Assembly (NCBI GenBank): GCA_963829965.1 | Contig: CAWHLK010000036.1 | Span: forward strand, 108,782-172,781 | Direction of reading: 5' to 3' | Origin: DASXZH01 sp963829965 | GTDB taxonomy: Bacteria; Armatimonadota; Fimbriimonadia; Fimbriimonadales; Fimbriimonadaceae | DNA: 64,000 bases | Shown here: positions 51,914 through 61,543 of the stretch, one piece after another | Layout of the letters: every line of letters begins with the position of its first letter | Position numbering within the stretch: position 1 is the stretch's first letter | Position numbers and translations under genes: made by a program | The notes under the pieces: generated by a model | What the model saw: the letters and a program-made list of their open reading frames with translations, nothing else | Database searches by the model: none | What the model was told of the DNA's origin: nothing

Positions 51914-52369
51914 TCACTGGTCCTTGAGTCTCTCAAGCATTCTTACGTCGAGCAAGTCCTTTTCCCGCCCCGAGGCTTTCTTGTTTTGAATCAATAACGG
52001 CAGGGAAAGATATGGCACAACCGTGCCATTTAACGGCCCCATAATCCTGCTATTCCAGGCCTCATCGAAAGTGACACCGGAAATACCAGTCAGAACGTCA
52101 ATTCGCCCCGGTGGTCTCCCGAGCTGAATTACTTGACCCTCCATGCGAAAATCATCCGGTGACAGGCCGAGACTGCCGAAGCCAAATCGCTCGATTGCCC
52201 GACAAATACGATCCGGGTTTTCGCCTGAAGAACCCACGAACAAATCGATATCGCCCGTTTGGCGCGGCAACCGATAGAAAGCTAAGGCGAATGCCCCAAC
52301 GACAACGAACTCAACTTTTTCCAAGAGGAAGGATTCGACAAACTCGAGCCAGTCTTTTGAAAGTGCCAC
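51914..52369 (-). CDS. Nucleotidyltransferase-fold protein (DUF6036/AbiEii-like)
   Basis: 151 residues with a minimal nucleotidyltransferase signature: VEFVVVGAFALAFYRLPRQTGDIDLFVG (split here as VEFVVVGAFALAF and RQTGDIDLFVG), the DID carrying metal-binding aspartates. A further GRIDVLTGI carries another acidic residue, and the Lys/Arg-rich GREKDLLDVRML lies near the end. It overlaps the small upstream gene by 59 bp in another frame. Such pairs recur in bacterial genomes and are sometimes called toxin-antitoxin-like, but I see no direct evidence of toxicity. Confidence 0.75.
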   Translation of the reverse strand: MALSKDWLEFVESFLLEKVEFVVVGAFALAFYRLPRQTGDIDLFVGSSGENPDRICRAIERFGFGSLGLSPDDFRMEGQVIQLGRPPGRIDVLTGISGVTFDEAWNSRIMGPLNGTVVPYLSLPLLIQNKKASGREKDLLDVRMLERLKDQ

Positions 52370-52505
52370 CTTGTGCCCTCCTCATGAGTTCAAGCATGAT
52401 GTCAATCCGTTCCTCCGGAGTAAGGGATAAATAATATTCTTCCTCGGCTTTATCCGCTTCGTCAAAGGAAGAAAATTTTTGGACAACCTTCTCCACCCTA
52501 GACAT
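52311..52505 (-). CDS. Small partner protein of the nucleotidyltransferase
   Basis: 64 residues from the ATG at 52,505: an alpha-helical acidic segment FDEADKAEEEYYLSLTPEER and IDIMLELMRR, then a basic end FKRLARVCRILPLGKS. The YYxSLTPEERIDIxxEL pattern is typical of small proteins encoded immediately before minimal nucleotidyltransferases. The 59-bp overlap with the next gene implies coupled translation. Function unknown; an antitoxin-like or chaperone role is a guess. Confidence 0.65.
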   Translation of the reverse strand: MSRVEKVVQKFSSFDEADKAEEEYYLSLTPEERIDIMLELMRRAQGGTFKRLARVCRILPLGKS

Positions 52506-52537
52506 GTCTGCCACCGTGCAATTCTACCGCCGGATCG

Positions 52538-54625
52538 CTAAGCTCCTACTTCCGCGCCCAATAGTCCAACGGCGCTCAGCGCCTCCTCGATAGTCTCGTA
52601 AGCTGACATGCCGGTTGGAAGGTTCCGCAAGATCTCGTCCCCATAGTTCTTGGTCCTAACCCTGGGATCGAGCAGGGCAATAACACCGCGATCGGTGGCC
52701 GTGCGGACGAGCCGCCCGGCGCCTTGGCGGATCAGCATTTTCGCATTGGGAAGCGAGTAAGAAGAAAAGGGTTCCAGGCCCTGCGTTTGCAGCCATGCCA
52801 TGCGGGCCACTGCAGGCGGGTCGACCGGGACCTCGAAAGGGACCCGGACCAGCACTACGCATGACAACGTTTCACCTGGCGCGTCAAAGCCGGTCCAAAA
52901 CGAGCGGACGGCGAAGAGGCAGGAGTTGATCTCCTTCTTGAAGCGCTCGCCCACCCAGCCCACACTGGCGCCCCATTGCATGTAAATGGGGTGGTCCGGC
53001 GAGGCGACCACGCGCTGGTGCACCGCTTCCATTTCGCGCTTGCTGTGAAACAGGGCAAGCGTTCGGCCCTTGGCCGCGTGGATGATCTCGCTGAGCTGCA
53101 ACGCCACCGCGTCGAAATACTCGTCTTCAGTGCCGTTCTTGCGCGCTTCGGTTGGGTCGGGAATGGAGTTGTGCTTGGGCAGATAGAGTGCGGCCTGGGA
53201 GCTGAAATCGAAAGGCGACGGCAAAATGTCTTCAAAAACAGGCTCCGCCCCGGTCATTCGCTTGTAGAAGTCGAAGCTCCCATCCACGGCAAGAGTTGCG
53301 GAAATGGAGACGGTCGGCACCTGACGCCAGATCAGTTCGCGCAACGGCTCGGTCAGGCCGATCACGTCCCTCCGAATAATCGTGGCGCGCTGTCCGCCCC
53401 CGGATACGTAGGTGACGCCAACTCCGTAATCATCGCCGTCATCCTCGGCAAAGAGCATGTGGCAGCCGACCGCAAACTCCTTCAAATACATACAGTAGTT
53501 GTGGATCGCATCGGTGGCCTCATCGAGCTGGACCTGGGAGATGTCGCCATCCCTGCGCCAGGCGGCTAGAAGCTGCTCTGCATTCTTCACGAATCTCAGC
53601 GTTGCGGTAGAGGCTTCGCCGGCGAATTCCTGGGCAAGATCTCCGGACGCGGTCGATCGAGCTTTAACCTGCGGATGGGCAAAGAGCTCCGCCGGTGTTG
53701 CCCGCAGAATGCCCGCGCCAAGCGAAGAAGTTTGCGCGCCAACTTTGCGCTGCAGCTCCGCGAACTCTTCGCGAAACTTATCGCAAAGCGTATTCCACTC
53801 GCCGGGCTTGCCTGCTCCAAACGCCAACGGCTGGATCGCGCCTTGCATGCGCGTGGCGATCGCCGACATCAGTCCGAGCTTGGGTTCACTTAGTTCAAAC
53901 TCAAGCGAGTTCACCGCCGCTGCCGCAAAGTCATGGGCCTCGTCGATGACCAGGAAATCGTAGTCGCCGAGCATGGACAGCTCCCCGTCGGAAGCCTTTT
54001 TCAGCAGGGCGTCCTGAATCACCACGCTGTGATTGGTGATAATGACGCTTGCCTTTTCCGCGCCTCGGCGGGCCGAGTAGTAGTAGCACTGCTGATAGTG
54101 TTCGCACAGCCGCCCCGGGCAGACGGGCGGCGCGGCCATCTTATGCCATAGGTCTGTGAGTTCGCGGCCAAACTTCCTCGAAGCGCCTCGCAGTTCTGCC
54201 TCAATGCCAAGGGAAGCCGAGTTCTTAAACGCCGCCATCTCGGATTTGGAAAGCTCACTCATGGCCGCAAGGCATGCATACCGCTGGCGGCCGATCAGGA
54301 ACTGAGCTTTAGGCAGGTTCTGCTCGTCGAAAAGGGACATGGCGAGAGGCAGGTCCTTCCGCCAATACTGTTCGGCAAGCACGTTCGTGTACGTGGCGAC
54401 CACCGTGCGCTTGCCACTCTCGATGGCGTGGGCGATGGCCGGAATAAGCGCGGCGAGAGATTTGCCAAGGCCGGTGGGCGCTTCGAAAGCGCCTGAACAC
54501 TCGCCGCCCATGCAATCCGAGATCAGGAGGGAAAGCTGCAGTTGATCCGGCCGCTCGATAAAGCCCGGTTTGGAGACGAGCGCGCTGAACGCGCGCTCGA
54601 TAAGTTCGTTGGGATTGGCGGACAA
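52538..54625 (-). CDS. dinG: DinG/XPD-type ATP-dependent DNA helicase
   Basis: 695-residue superfamily 2 helicase. The Walker A motif is EAPTGLGKSLAALIP (about residue 45) and the DEAH box FLVIDEAHDFAAA. Between them lie candidate iron-sulfur-cluster cysteines (RYACLAAM, PPVCPGRLCEHYQQCYYY), as in XPD/DinG enzymes. Motif VI-like residues occur in LIRQGAGRLVRTATDRG. Such helicases unwind forked DNA, D-loops, R-loops or quadruplexes during repair. The spacer after its start carries an 11-bp-arm inverted repeat. No exonuclease domain is fused. Confidence 0.9.
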   Translation of the reverse strand: MSANPNELIERAFSALVSKPGFIERPDQLQLSLLISDCMGGECSGAFEAPTGLGKSLAALIPAIAHAIESGKRTVVATYTNVLAEQYWRKDLPLAMSLFDEQNLPKAQFLIGRQRYACLAAMSELSKSEMAAFKNSASLGIEAELRGASRKFGRELTDLWHKMAAPPVCPGRLCEHYQQCYYYSARRGAEKASVIITNHSVVIQDALLKKASDGELSMLGDYDFLVIDEAHDFAAAAVNSLEFELSEPKLGLMSAIATRMQGAIQPLAFGAGKPGEWNTLCDKFREEFAELQRKVGAQTSSLGAGILRATPAELFAHPQVKARSTASGDLAQEFAGEASTATLRFVKNAEQLLAAWRRDGDISQVQLDEATDAIHNYCMYLKEFAVGCHMLFAEDDGDDYGVGVTYVSGGGQRATIIRRDVIGLTEPLRELIWRQVPTVSISATLAVDGSFDFYKRMTGAEPVFEDILPSPFDFSSQAALYLPKHNSIPDPTEARKNGTEDEYFDAVALQLSEIIHAAKGRTLALFHSKREMEAVHQRVVASPDHPIYMQWGASVGWVGERFKKEINSCLFAVRSFWTGFDAPGETLSCVVLVRVPFEVPVDPPAVARMAWLQTQGLEPFSSYSLPNAKMLIRQGAGRLVRTATDRGVIALLDPRVRTKNYGDEILRNLPTGMSAYETIEEALSAVGLLGAEVGA

Positions 54626-54654
54626 GTTCCCGAATTATGACCTGGAATGAACGA

Positions 54655-54714
54655 GAGGCTATCGTAAGGGCCCTTTGCTGACCTCATTCACTGCACGAGT
54701 TCGACGATAGCCTC
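54655..54714. repeat. Inverted repeat with 11-bp perfect arms
   Basis: GAGGCTATCGT (54,655-54,665) and ACGATAGCCTC (54,704-54,714) with a 38-bp loop, between the YceI and helicase genes. The left arm is nearly the same as GAGGCTATCGCAA at 10,678, suggesting a small dispersed REP-like family. Confidence 0.75.
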
Positions 54715-54754
54715 TGTTGCCACGTTTACCTGTTTACGGCGCGAAGCGGTCCGC

Positions 54755-55303
54755 TTACGCCGGGCGGTCAAGCTCAAGATCGATCTCGAAGTGAACTTCC
54801 TTGCCAATTGCGATGCCGCCGGTTTCCAACGCCTGGTTGTAGTGGATTCCAAAATCTTCGCGGTTTAGAACGCCTTTGGCGCTGACGCCGACTTTAAATC
54901 CGCCGAACGGACTCGGCACTTCGTCCGAAACCTCCGCCGAAAGCGGAACCGATTTTGTTACGCCGCGCAACGTCAGGTCTCCTACGATTGCATAAGTCTC
55001 TTCGCCGCTTTTGGTCACCGACGTGGACTTGTAGGTCATCGTCGGAAACTTGTCGAGCTCAAAGAAATCTCCGCTCTTCAGGTGCGCGTCCCGCTGATCT
55101 TGACCGGTGGTCAAGGACTCGAGCTTGATCGTGACGTCGATAGAAGTCGCGGTCGGGTTGCCCTCGTCGTAAGAAACCGTGCCGGTTACGTCCGGAATCT
55201 CCCCATGCACTTTCGAAATCATCAAGTGCCTTACCCAAAATCGAATGGTCGAGTGGTTCTCATCGATGGTGTACGTTTTCAAAGCTTCTGCGGTTGGCTG
55301 CAT
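54755..55303 (-). CDS. YceI-family lipid-binding-like protein
   Basis: 182 residues with the YceI lipocalin-like beta-barrel pattern: YTIDENHSTIRFWVRHLMISKVHGEI at the start (given here as YTIDENHSTIRF and VRHLMISKVHGEI), TSIDVTIKLESLTTGQDQRD, HLKSGDFFELDKFPTMTY, GDLTLRGVTKSV and FGIHYNQALETGG. These proteins bind polyisoprenoids in a hydrophobic cavity. No signal peptide is visible here, so it would be cytoplasmic unless another start is used. It is divergent from the truncated glycosidase gene. Confidence 0.92.
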   Translation of the reverse strand: MQPTAEALKTYTIDENHSTIRFWVRHLMISKVHGEIPDVTGTVSYDEGNPTATSIDVTIKLESLTTGQDQRDAHLKSGDFFELDKFPTMTYKSTSVTKSGEETYAIVGDLTLRGVTKSVPLSAEVSDEVPSPFGGFKVGVSAKGVLNREDFGIHYNQALETGGIAIGKEVHFEIDLELDRPA

Positions 55304-55400
55304 TATTTTTTACCTCACTATGTTTTATATCGTGATTACAATACCTTACGCGAGCATTCTGGCGTGTGTTCGCAAACAAAAAGAAAATAAACTAGGCCCC

Positions 55401-56473
55401 ATGTGCCGGCTTGCTCTCATTTTCCTTCTACTCGTATTCGTCTCCGTTGCGATGGGCGCTTCTACCCGTGAGCGAAAATTACTTGATTTCGGCTGGAAGT
55501 TTCACTTGGGCAACGCGGCGGATCCTGCCCAGGATTTTGGATTTGGCGCCGGGATGGGACTGGCGAAAGCGGGCGAAGCGTTTGGCGCGGCCGGCCGCAG
55601 GTTCGATGACTCCGGCTGGCGAGATGTCAACTTGCCGCACGACTGGGTAGTTGAGCTCCCGTTTTCCCAATCGGACGACGGGCTGCATGTTGCCCATGGC
55701 TCCAAACCGGTTGGCCGAAATTATCCTGCGAACTCCATTGGGTGGTATCGCCGAACCTTCGATATCCCAAAGGAAGATGACGGCAGGCGTGTTTCGGTCG
55801 AGTTCGACGGCGTTTACCGCGACAGCCAGGTGTGGATCAACGGGCATTTGCTGGGCCAGCAGCCCTCCGGGTACAGCGGCTTCTCTTACGACATCACCGA
55901 CTACTTGAACTACGGCGCCAAGAACGTCCTTGCCGTAAGAGCTGATGCAACCCAGTTCGAAGGCTGGTTTTATGAGGGTGGCGGCATCTACCGTCATGTT
56001 TGGCTTCTGAAAACCTCGCCGGTTCATGTTGCGGAGTACGGAACCTACGTGACTACGCCTGATGCGAGCAAAGGGCACGCTTCTGTGAAGATCCAGACGG
56101 ACGTCGTCAACGACTCTGACGAGACCAAGACTGTGAGCCTGGCATCCAAGGTTTATGGCCCCAGCGGCAAAGAGGCAGGCGAGACGATCAGCGGCGGAAT
56201 CAAAGTTGCGCCACGGAGCACCGAGACCGTTCAGCAAAGCATCGAAGTAAGCAGTCCGGCGCTCTGGTCGATTGAAACTCCCAGCATGTACAAACTGGTT
56301 TCATCGGTTGCGTCAGGCTCGGATAGCGACGATTATGAAACCCCGTTCGGCATACGAACCCTGAAGTTCGACGTGGACAAGGGCTTTTTCTTGAACGGCA
56401 AGCGGGTGGAAATCCAAGGCGTCTGCAACCATCAGGATCACGCGGGAGTTGGATCGGCCATTCCGGATCGGCT
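55401..56473 (+). pseudogene. GH2-family beta-galactosidase-like glycosidase, cut off at a join
   Basis: The ATG at 55,401 gives a signal peptide (MCRLALIFLLLVFVSVAMGA). The sugar-binding jelly roll follows (LLDFGWKFHLGN, WRDVNLPHDWVVELPF, SIGWYRRTFDIP, QVWINGHLLGQQPSGYSGF, GGGIYRHVWLL). Then come the Ig-like domain and the first strand of the catalytic barrel (FFLNGKRVEIQGVCNHQDHAG). Normal GH2 homology ends at IPDRL, about 358 residues in, before either catalytic Glu. The DNA then continues as the 3' end of a minus-strand gene. The complete enzyme would be about 800 residues. The loss is due to the join at 56,473, not to gradual decay. Confidence 0.88.
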
Positions 56474-58380
56474 GAACGACGACTCTCGAGAGGTTGTCGA
56501 CCGTCTTCACGTATCCGTGGAGCATCCCCATCGCGCATTGGAAGGTGAAGTCGGCGGCATCGGAATCGGCGGCGTCTCCAGCTGGCCCTTGGAGAGGTCC
56601 AGTCCACCGTTGTATTCGGGGAAGATGACCTGGTTCGTGCAGGATGTAGGCCCTGCGCCTTGAACCTGATGATTGCCTTCATGCCTTTCTGAAGGACGAG
56701 GGCGGCCGGCGAGTAGCCTGTACTCGTGACGTTGACCGTGACCACCTGCACACCATTCTCGATAACAGGGATCCCGATCGTTTCGACGGGAACTCTGCCT
56801 CCGGCGAAGGCCGGATTGCTCGCGCCTGAGCAGCACCCTCCGCCCAATGCACCGAGTCCACCGCCCTGGCTGTTCGGCCCCCCTGCCCAGCTGGGCCGGT
56901 CAGCTGATCCGGCGCGAGGGTCGCCGCTTTGCCCAGATCGGATACGACCGTGATCCTCGAGCGGATCATGCCCATCCAGCAGGTGTAGCCGATGACGCCC
57001 GTCGCCTTCGGCGTGAACTCGATGAGGTTGTCGCCGGGTACCAGGGTTTTCGTAATGCCGTAGGCCGGGACGGTGACGGGGTTGTCGCAGCCGTTGAGAT
57101 CGTCCGCGGTGACGCGAATGGTCCACTTGAGCGGCACGCCCGCCTGGACGACGAACGGCACGTACTGGCCGGATGTGAAGGCGGTGGTGACGGCCTGAAA
57201 GCCGCCGGCGAGCGTCGCCACGAGGGGGCCGCCCGCGCCCGGAGCAGTATCTGACACGGTTGTACCAGTAGTGCCGGCGTCGACGGCGCGGCCGTTCGCG
57301 AGCGCGATCGCAGCCGCATCGGGGGCGATGGCCGCCCCCCGCGACAAAGACGGCACCGGGAGCGCGATGCCCGCCAGCGAAGCTGCCCGAGCAAAGGTGA
57401 CGACGCCGAGGAACATGACGAGGACAGCGCTGGCCCGAACCATGACGGGCACGACTTTGCGCGGGAGAAGGGCCGCCGCGAATCCGAAGACGAGCATGAG
57501 GGGAACAGTGCCGGCGGAGAAGATGAACATCGAAAGCGCGCCTGCAAATGCGCTCCCCGTTCCCAATGCGTAGAGCTGCATGGTCTGCAGTGGGCCGCAC
57601 GGCATGAGGCCGTTGAGAAGTCCTACCGCGAATGGGCCGCGTTTGCGAAAGCCGACCCCGAAACGCCCAATCGATTCGCGGATCGCCACGGGGAAAAGCC
57701 TCGAGAGCGATGGTGCTTTCGAGATGATCCCGAGCATCTTCAGCCCGAGGGCTACCATGAAGAGCCCTGCCGCCGCGGTGATGACGCCTTTAACGATGGG
57801 TGAGAAACTAAAAGCCGACCCCAGGGCGCCCACGATGCCGCCGACTATCGTATAGGAGATGATGCGGCCGCCGTTATAAAGAAGGCCGGGGCCGAGGCGC
57901 CTGAGTCTTTCTGCGGCCGGCGCGCTGCTCGCGACAGGCGCCCGGCTGGCCTCGACGGGGCCGAGGCTCTGCGATAAGGCGATGCCGCCGCACATCGCGA
58001 CGCAGTGGACCGAGGTCAGGAGGCCGATCACGAAGAGCATGCCGTAGCCGATGGAGGCATCCACTTTCGGAAGGGCATTGAACAATCCGACTTGGGTCGC
58101 GACCATATAGGCGGCTACGAGCACGATTCCAATTCCCAGGGCTATCGTCGTTCCCGCCGCGCTTTTCTTGTCCTTGACCGTATAGCCGGCTTTTTCGATA
58201 ACCATTTTCAATTGATCGACCGAGACATTTCCGTCTTCGTATTCAACCCAAGCCATCCCGCCCTTGAGGCTCGCCTTGGCTCCGACCACGCCCGAGACCT
58301 TGCGAAGCGCCGCGGGAATCTCGCCTCGCAGGACGAACAGGTCATGCCTTCCACGAATAGCGTCGTTTGCTTTTGCCCAT
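56474..58380 (-). pseudogene. HMA-TauE/SafE-cupredoxin metal-handling membrane protein, multiply frameshifted and cut at its 3' end
   Basis: Reconstructed across frames from the ATG at 58,380, with GGAGCGAGG upstream. It starts with an N-terminal heavy-metal-associated domain (LFVEGMTCSSCE, then IPAALRKVSGVVGAKASL) and a linker helix. A six- to seven-helix TauE/SafE or DsbD-like membrane domain follows (MCGGIALSQSLG, GLMPCGPLQTMQLYALGTG). Two cupredoxin-like segments come next, with NGCDNPVTVP...YTCWMGM and SCTNQVIFPEY...FQCAMGMLHGYV as likely copper ligands. Frame changes occur near 58,360, 58,300, 56,850, 56,640 and 56,545, some at short homopolymers. Homology runs to about VVVQP at 56,474, just before its expected end, where the sequence meets the GH2 gene. 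The long 536-residue frame 56,679-58,289 is its main part. Confidence 0.8.
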
Positions 58381-58463
58381 CAAGGCTACCTCGCTCCTTT
58401 CAAGCTTTTCCGGTTGCACCATAATCAGTCAGTGTGAACGCAGTATGAATACTGGATGCGAAA

Positions 58464-58695
58464 TTGATGTATACGACACGGATCTCCGCTGCCCCGGCCA
58501 GCGATTTTGGCATTGTCATAATGAAGAAGGACATCACCGAGACCGCGACCTTCATCCCCTATACGTATAATGGCCCTGAAGATGGAGATCATCGCCGTCA
58601 AGGCTTCCGACGGCATAGTCAGACCGCCCTCAACACCTGCCAAGTCTGCTACCGGTCGGGGCGCGGATACTACAAACAGGAAAGCATCCCGATGC
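58464..58695 (+). pseudogene. DUF2318-like domain fragment, frameshifted
   Basis: Alternating frames give KKDITETATFIPYTYNG, then MEIIAVKASDGIVR, then TALNTCQVCYRSGRGYYKQE. Together these match the conserved part of DUF2318, a membrane-associated putative Fe-S protein with a CxxC pair. The expected second Cys pair (VCxNC) is not seen. The following bases encode a different-looking stretch. It is a broken remnant or error-ridden copy beside the metal genes. Confidence 0.5.
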
Positions 58696-58782
58696 GTCCA
58701 TCAACCCGGTCTACTTTTTCTGTTTCCCGAGCGGAACAAACGCGGTATTTTTCTATAAAGAGCGATTTCTGGAGGGGCCGAC

Positions 58783-59415
58783 ATGGCGAGCGTCGATTGG
58801 AAAGCCGAATTGAAACCTTTGATCGAAAAGTATCGGGGGCGCAAGCATCCTTTGGACTACGGGAACACGTACCAATTGCTCGTGATGGTCGTGCTGTCGG
58901 CAAGGGACTCTGACAAGCATATAAACAAGCTTGCGCCAGCGCTGTTCGCCGAGTTTCCCACGATGGCCAAATTGGCCAAGGCGAGCTTCGATGAGCTCGC
59001 TCCCTTGATCGACGACGTCAGTAATTTTCGGACCAAAGCCGAATGGCTGATCGAAATCGCAAAGGCGGTGAAGACCGACGACGCGATCCCCCTCACCATG
59101 GATGGGCTCGTCGCTCTCAAGGGCGTGGGACGTAAATCGGCCAACGTCATCATGAGCCAGGCCGGAGCCACGGCCGAGGGCGTCATCGTCGACCTCCATA
59201 CCCTGCGTGTCGCTCCGCGGATCGGGATCGCGCAGGGAAAGACGCCGGAAAAGATCGAAAAGCAGCTGATGGAAAAAGTCGACGCGAAAGACTGGCATGT
59301 CCTAGGCCTGGCCCTGACCTTCCTCGGCAGGGAAATCTGCCGTCCCACCAATCCCCATTGCCCCGAATGCCCGATGAACGAGGTGTGTGAGTACCGGAAG
59401 ACTATTTCTCCGTGA
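58783..59415 (+). CDS. nth: Endonuclease III (Nth-like DNA glycosylase/AP lyase)
   Basis: The one long gene in this segment with an intact frame (210 residues). It carries the helix-hairpin-helix LVALKGVGRKSANVI with the catalytic Lys, the catalytic Asp in VDLHTLRVAPRIG, and a C-terminal iron-sulfur loop with spacing C-x6-C-x2-C-x5-C (CRPTNPHCPECPMNEVC). It removes oxidised pyrimidines from DNA. Its 3' end overlaps the convergent sensor-kinase gene by 14 bp. Confidence 0.94.
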   Translation: MASVDWKAELKPLIEKYRGRKHPLDYGNTYQLLVMVVLSARDSDKHINKLAPALFAEFPTMAKLAKASFDELAPLIDDVSNFRTKAEWLIEIAKAVKTDDAIPLTMDGLVALKGVGRKSANVIMSQAGATAEGVIVDLHTLRVAPRIGIAQGKTPEKIEKQLMEKVDAKDWHVLGLALTFLGREICRPTNPHCPECPMNEVCEYRKTISP

Positions 59416-60844
59416 CGTCGACGAAAGCCGCAGGCAGGCTCACGACGAAGCGCGCGCCGCCGAGCTCCGAGTCGCCGACCTCGATGCGGCCGCCGTGCGC
59501 CTTCGCGATCTCGGAGGCGATTGCCAGCCCGAGGCCGCGGCCGCCCAAGTCTTGCGAACGCGATCGGTCGAGGCGGTAGAACCGCTCGAAGATGCGTTCG
59601 CGCTCGGGCGCCGGTATGCCCGGGCCCGAATCCTCGACCGCGATGCAGACCGAACCCCCGCTCCTCTCCGACGCTCACCCGGACCTGGCTTCCCGAGGGG
59701 CTGTATTTGATCGCGTTGGAAATGAGGTTGTAGACGACCTCGCCGAGCCGGAGGTGGTCCGCGACGAGTCCATGGCCGCTCGCCGCCGCTCGACGGACAG
59801 CTCGATCCGCTGGCGCCGGCCTGCGACGCGAACAGCGAGACGGCCTTCCGCGCGATGTCCAGGGGATCGACGGTCTCAAGTCGAGCTCGAACTCTCCGAT
59901 TCGATCGTCTCCGAGCTCGCGGAGGGCGTCGATGAGCCTCGAAAGCCGCATCGGTCTCCTCGTGCATGGACTCGAGGGTCGCGATGTCGAGCGGATAGAC
60001 GCCGTCGATCATCGCCTCGACGGTGCCCTGCAGGAGGGTGACGGGGGTCCGCAGCTCATGCGCCGCGTCGGCGATGACGCTCTTCTTGGCCTCCTCGAGC
60101 CGCCTGAGTCCTCGGTCATCGTGTTGAACGAGACCGAGAGCTCCGGCTCTCGTCCTTGCTCCGTATCTCGACGGGGTCGACAGGTCGCCCGCGGCCACCC
60201 TTCGGGCCGCCGCGTTGAGCGACGGCGAGGGGACCGGTCACGCGGCCGTGAAGAGGAGGCCCATGAGGAGGGCGATGAGGCTCGCGCCGAGCGTGGCCCA
60301 CAGGATCGATCGGAGACCGAGTCGAGGAAGACCTCGTCGAGCCGGTGAGCGAGGAGTCGACCATCGAGCCGACCAGGACCGTCCCGACCTTCTCGAAGTC
60401 GACGGTTATCAGGAAGCCGTGGGCGAGTGCCGGGCCGGGTGGACGTGCGAGCAGCTTGCCGAAGTGTCCGCGACGTCACGCCGCGCAGGTCGGCCACCGC
60501 GACGCGGTCGGCTAAGAGGTTCCGAATCGTATCGTAAGGGTAGGCCGCGATAGTGGCCGCATCGCGCCCAGAATCGCCGTCGCCGACCCCGCGCATGCTC
60601 TTGTCGAGCGTCAGGAAAACCTGCTTCGGTATCTCGGAGAGGAAGGTCTGGACCCCTTCCCAGCCGTGATGGGCCGAGTAGTACTCGCTCAGGATAGTGG
60701 CGTAAGCCTTGGCCTTAGCGGCATCCCCTGAGAAGACAAAGAACGGAAGAGGTTCTCGGTCGTCGAGCGCACGAGCACCAGGGAGGGGCGATCCGACAAG
60801 ATGACAGCGCAGAACAAAGGGAGAGGCGGCGCCTAAGCTTCATC
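59402..60844 (-). pseudogene. Sensor histidine kinase, multiply frameshifted
   Basis: Reconstructed from several minus-strand frames starting at an ATG (60,844) that overlaps the response-regulator stop. It has an N-terminal membrane/sensor region (SGDAAKAKAYATILSEYYSA), a HAMP-like part, the H-box VIADAAHELRTPVTLLQG with the phospho-acceptor His, and a dimerisation helix. The N-box VYNLISNAIKYSPSGSQ and a G-box region then lead to GGARFVVSLPAAFVDVTEK. At least four frame changes break it. Placed after an OmpR-type regulator and beside CopZ/CopA, it is likely a copper or envelope-stress sensor (CusS-like in role). Specificity is inferred from context only. Confidence 0.75.
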
Positions 60845-61536
60845 GGATCGCTCTAGGAACCGATAGCCGACGCCCCGCATGGTGCCGATGTATTTGGGGT
60901 TCTCGCTGTCGTCCCCGATCGCCTTGCGGATGTTCTTGATGTGCGCGTCGATCGTCCGCTCGTAGCCCTCGTAGCTGCGCCGACGGCCCGCTCTGATCTC
61001 GAGGCGGGTCCATACCCTGCCCGGCTCGCGCATGAGGAGGCAGAGGATGTCGAACTGGATCGCGGTCAGGCTCACGGACCTGCCGGCGACAATCGCGCTG
61101 CGCTTTCTGAGGTCCAGCGCCACGTCGCCGCTCGCGAGCGCGCCGTCGGCTTTGCCGCCGCGAGCTCCCCGCCTGGGCTGCGCCGGAGCACGGCGCGTAC
61201 CCGCGCGACGAGCTCCCTGGGGCTGAAGGGCTTCGCGATGTAGTCGTCCGCGCCGAGCTCGAGGCCGACGACGCGGTCCACCTCGTCCGCTCGGGCCGTG
61301 AGCAGGATGATCGGGACCGTCGAGCTTCTGCGGGCTTCCCGCGCGACCTCCAGGCCGTCCATCACGGGCATGTTGATGTCGAGGACGAGGCAATCGGGCG
61401 CCTCGCTATTGAAGAGAGAGAGCGCCCGAAAGCCGTCGAAGGCGAGGATAACCTCGAATCCCGCGGCCTCGAGGTAGCTGCCCACCATCTTGGCGATCTT
61501 CTCCTCATCGTCGGCGACGAGTATTTTCGCGGGCAT
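60833..61536 (-). pseudogene. OmpR-family response regulator, frameshifted
   Basis: The receiver domain (KILVADDEEKIAKMVGSYL, phospho-Asp in CLVLDINMPVMDG, LLTARADE, Lys in GADDYIAKPFSPRELVARV) is intact in one frame from the ATG at 61,536. The winged-helix output domain (SGDVALDLRKRSAIVAGR, LTAIQFDILCLLM, TIDAHIKNIRKAIGD, YIGTMRGVGYRFL) is in another. The change lies near 61,150. The segment around TRLEI also departs from consensus, suggesting a second error. It is followed by the kinase gene with overlap and preceded by CopZ, so it probably controls copper export. Confidence 0.85.
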
Positions 61537-61543
61537 GCCGTCC

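Noticed and set aside
56200..57600. 466-residue minus-strand frame crossing the 56,473 join
   Set aside because: Only a middle section (ETIGIPVIENGVQVVTV) is real, as part of the frameshifted TauE-like gene; the rest is shadow sequence.
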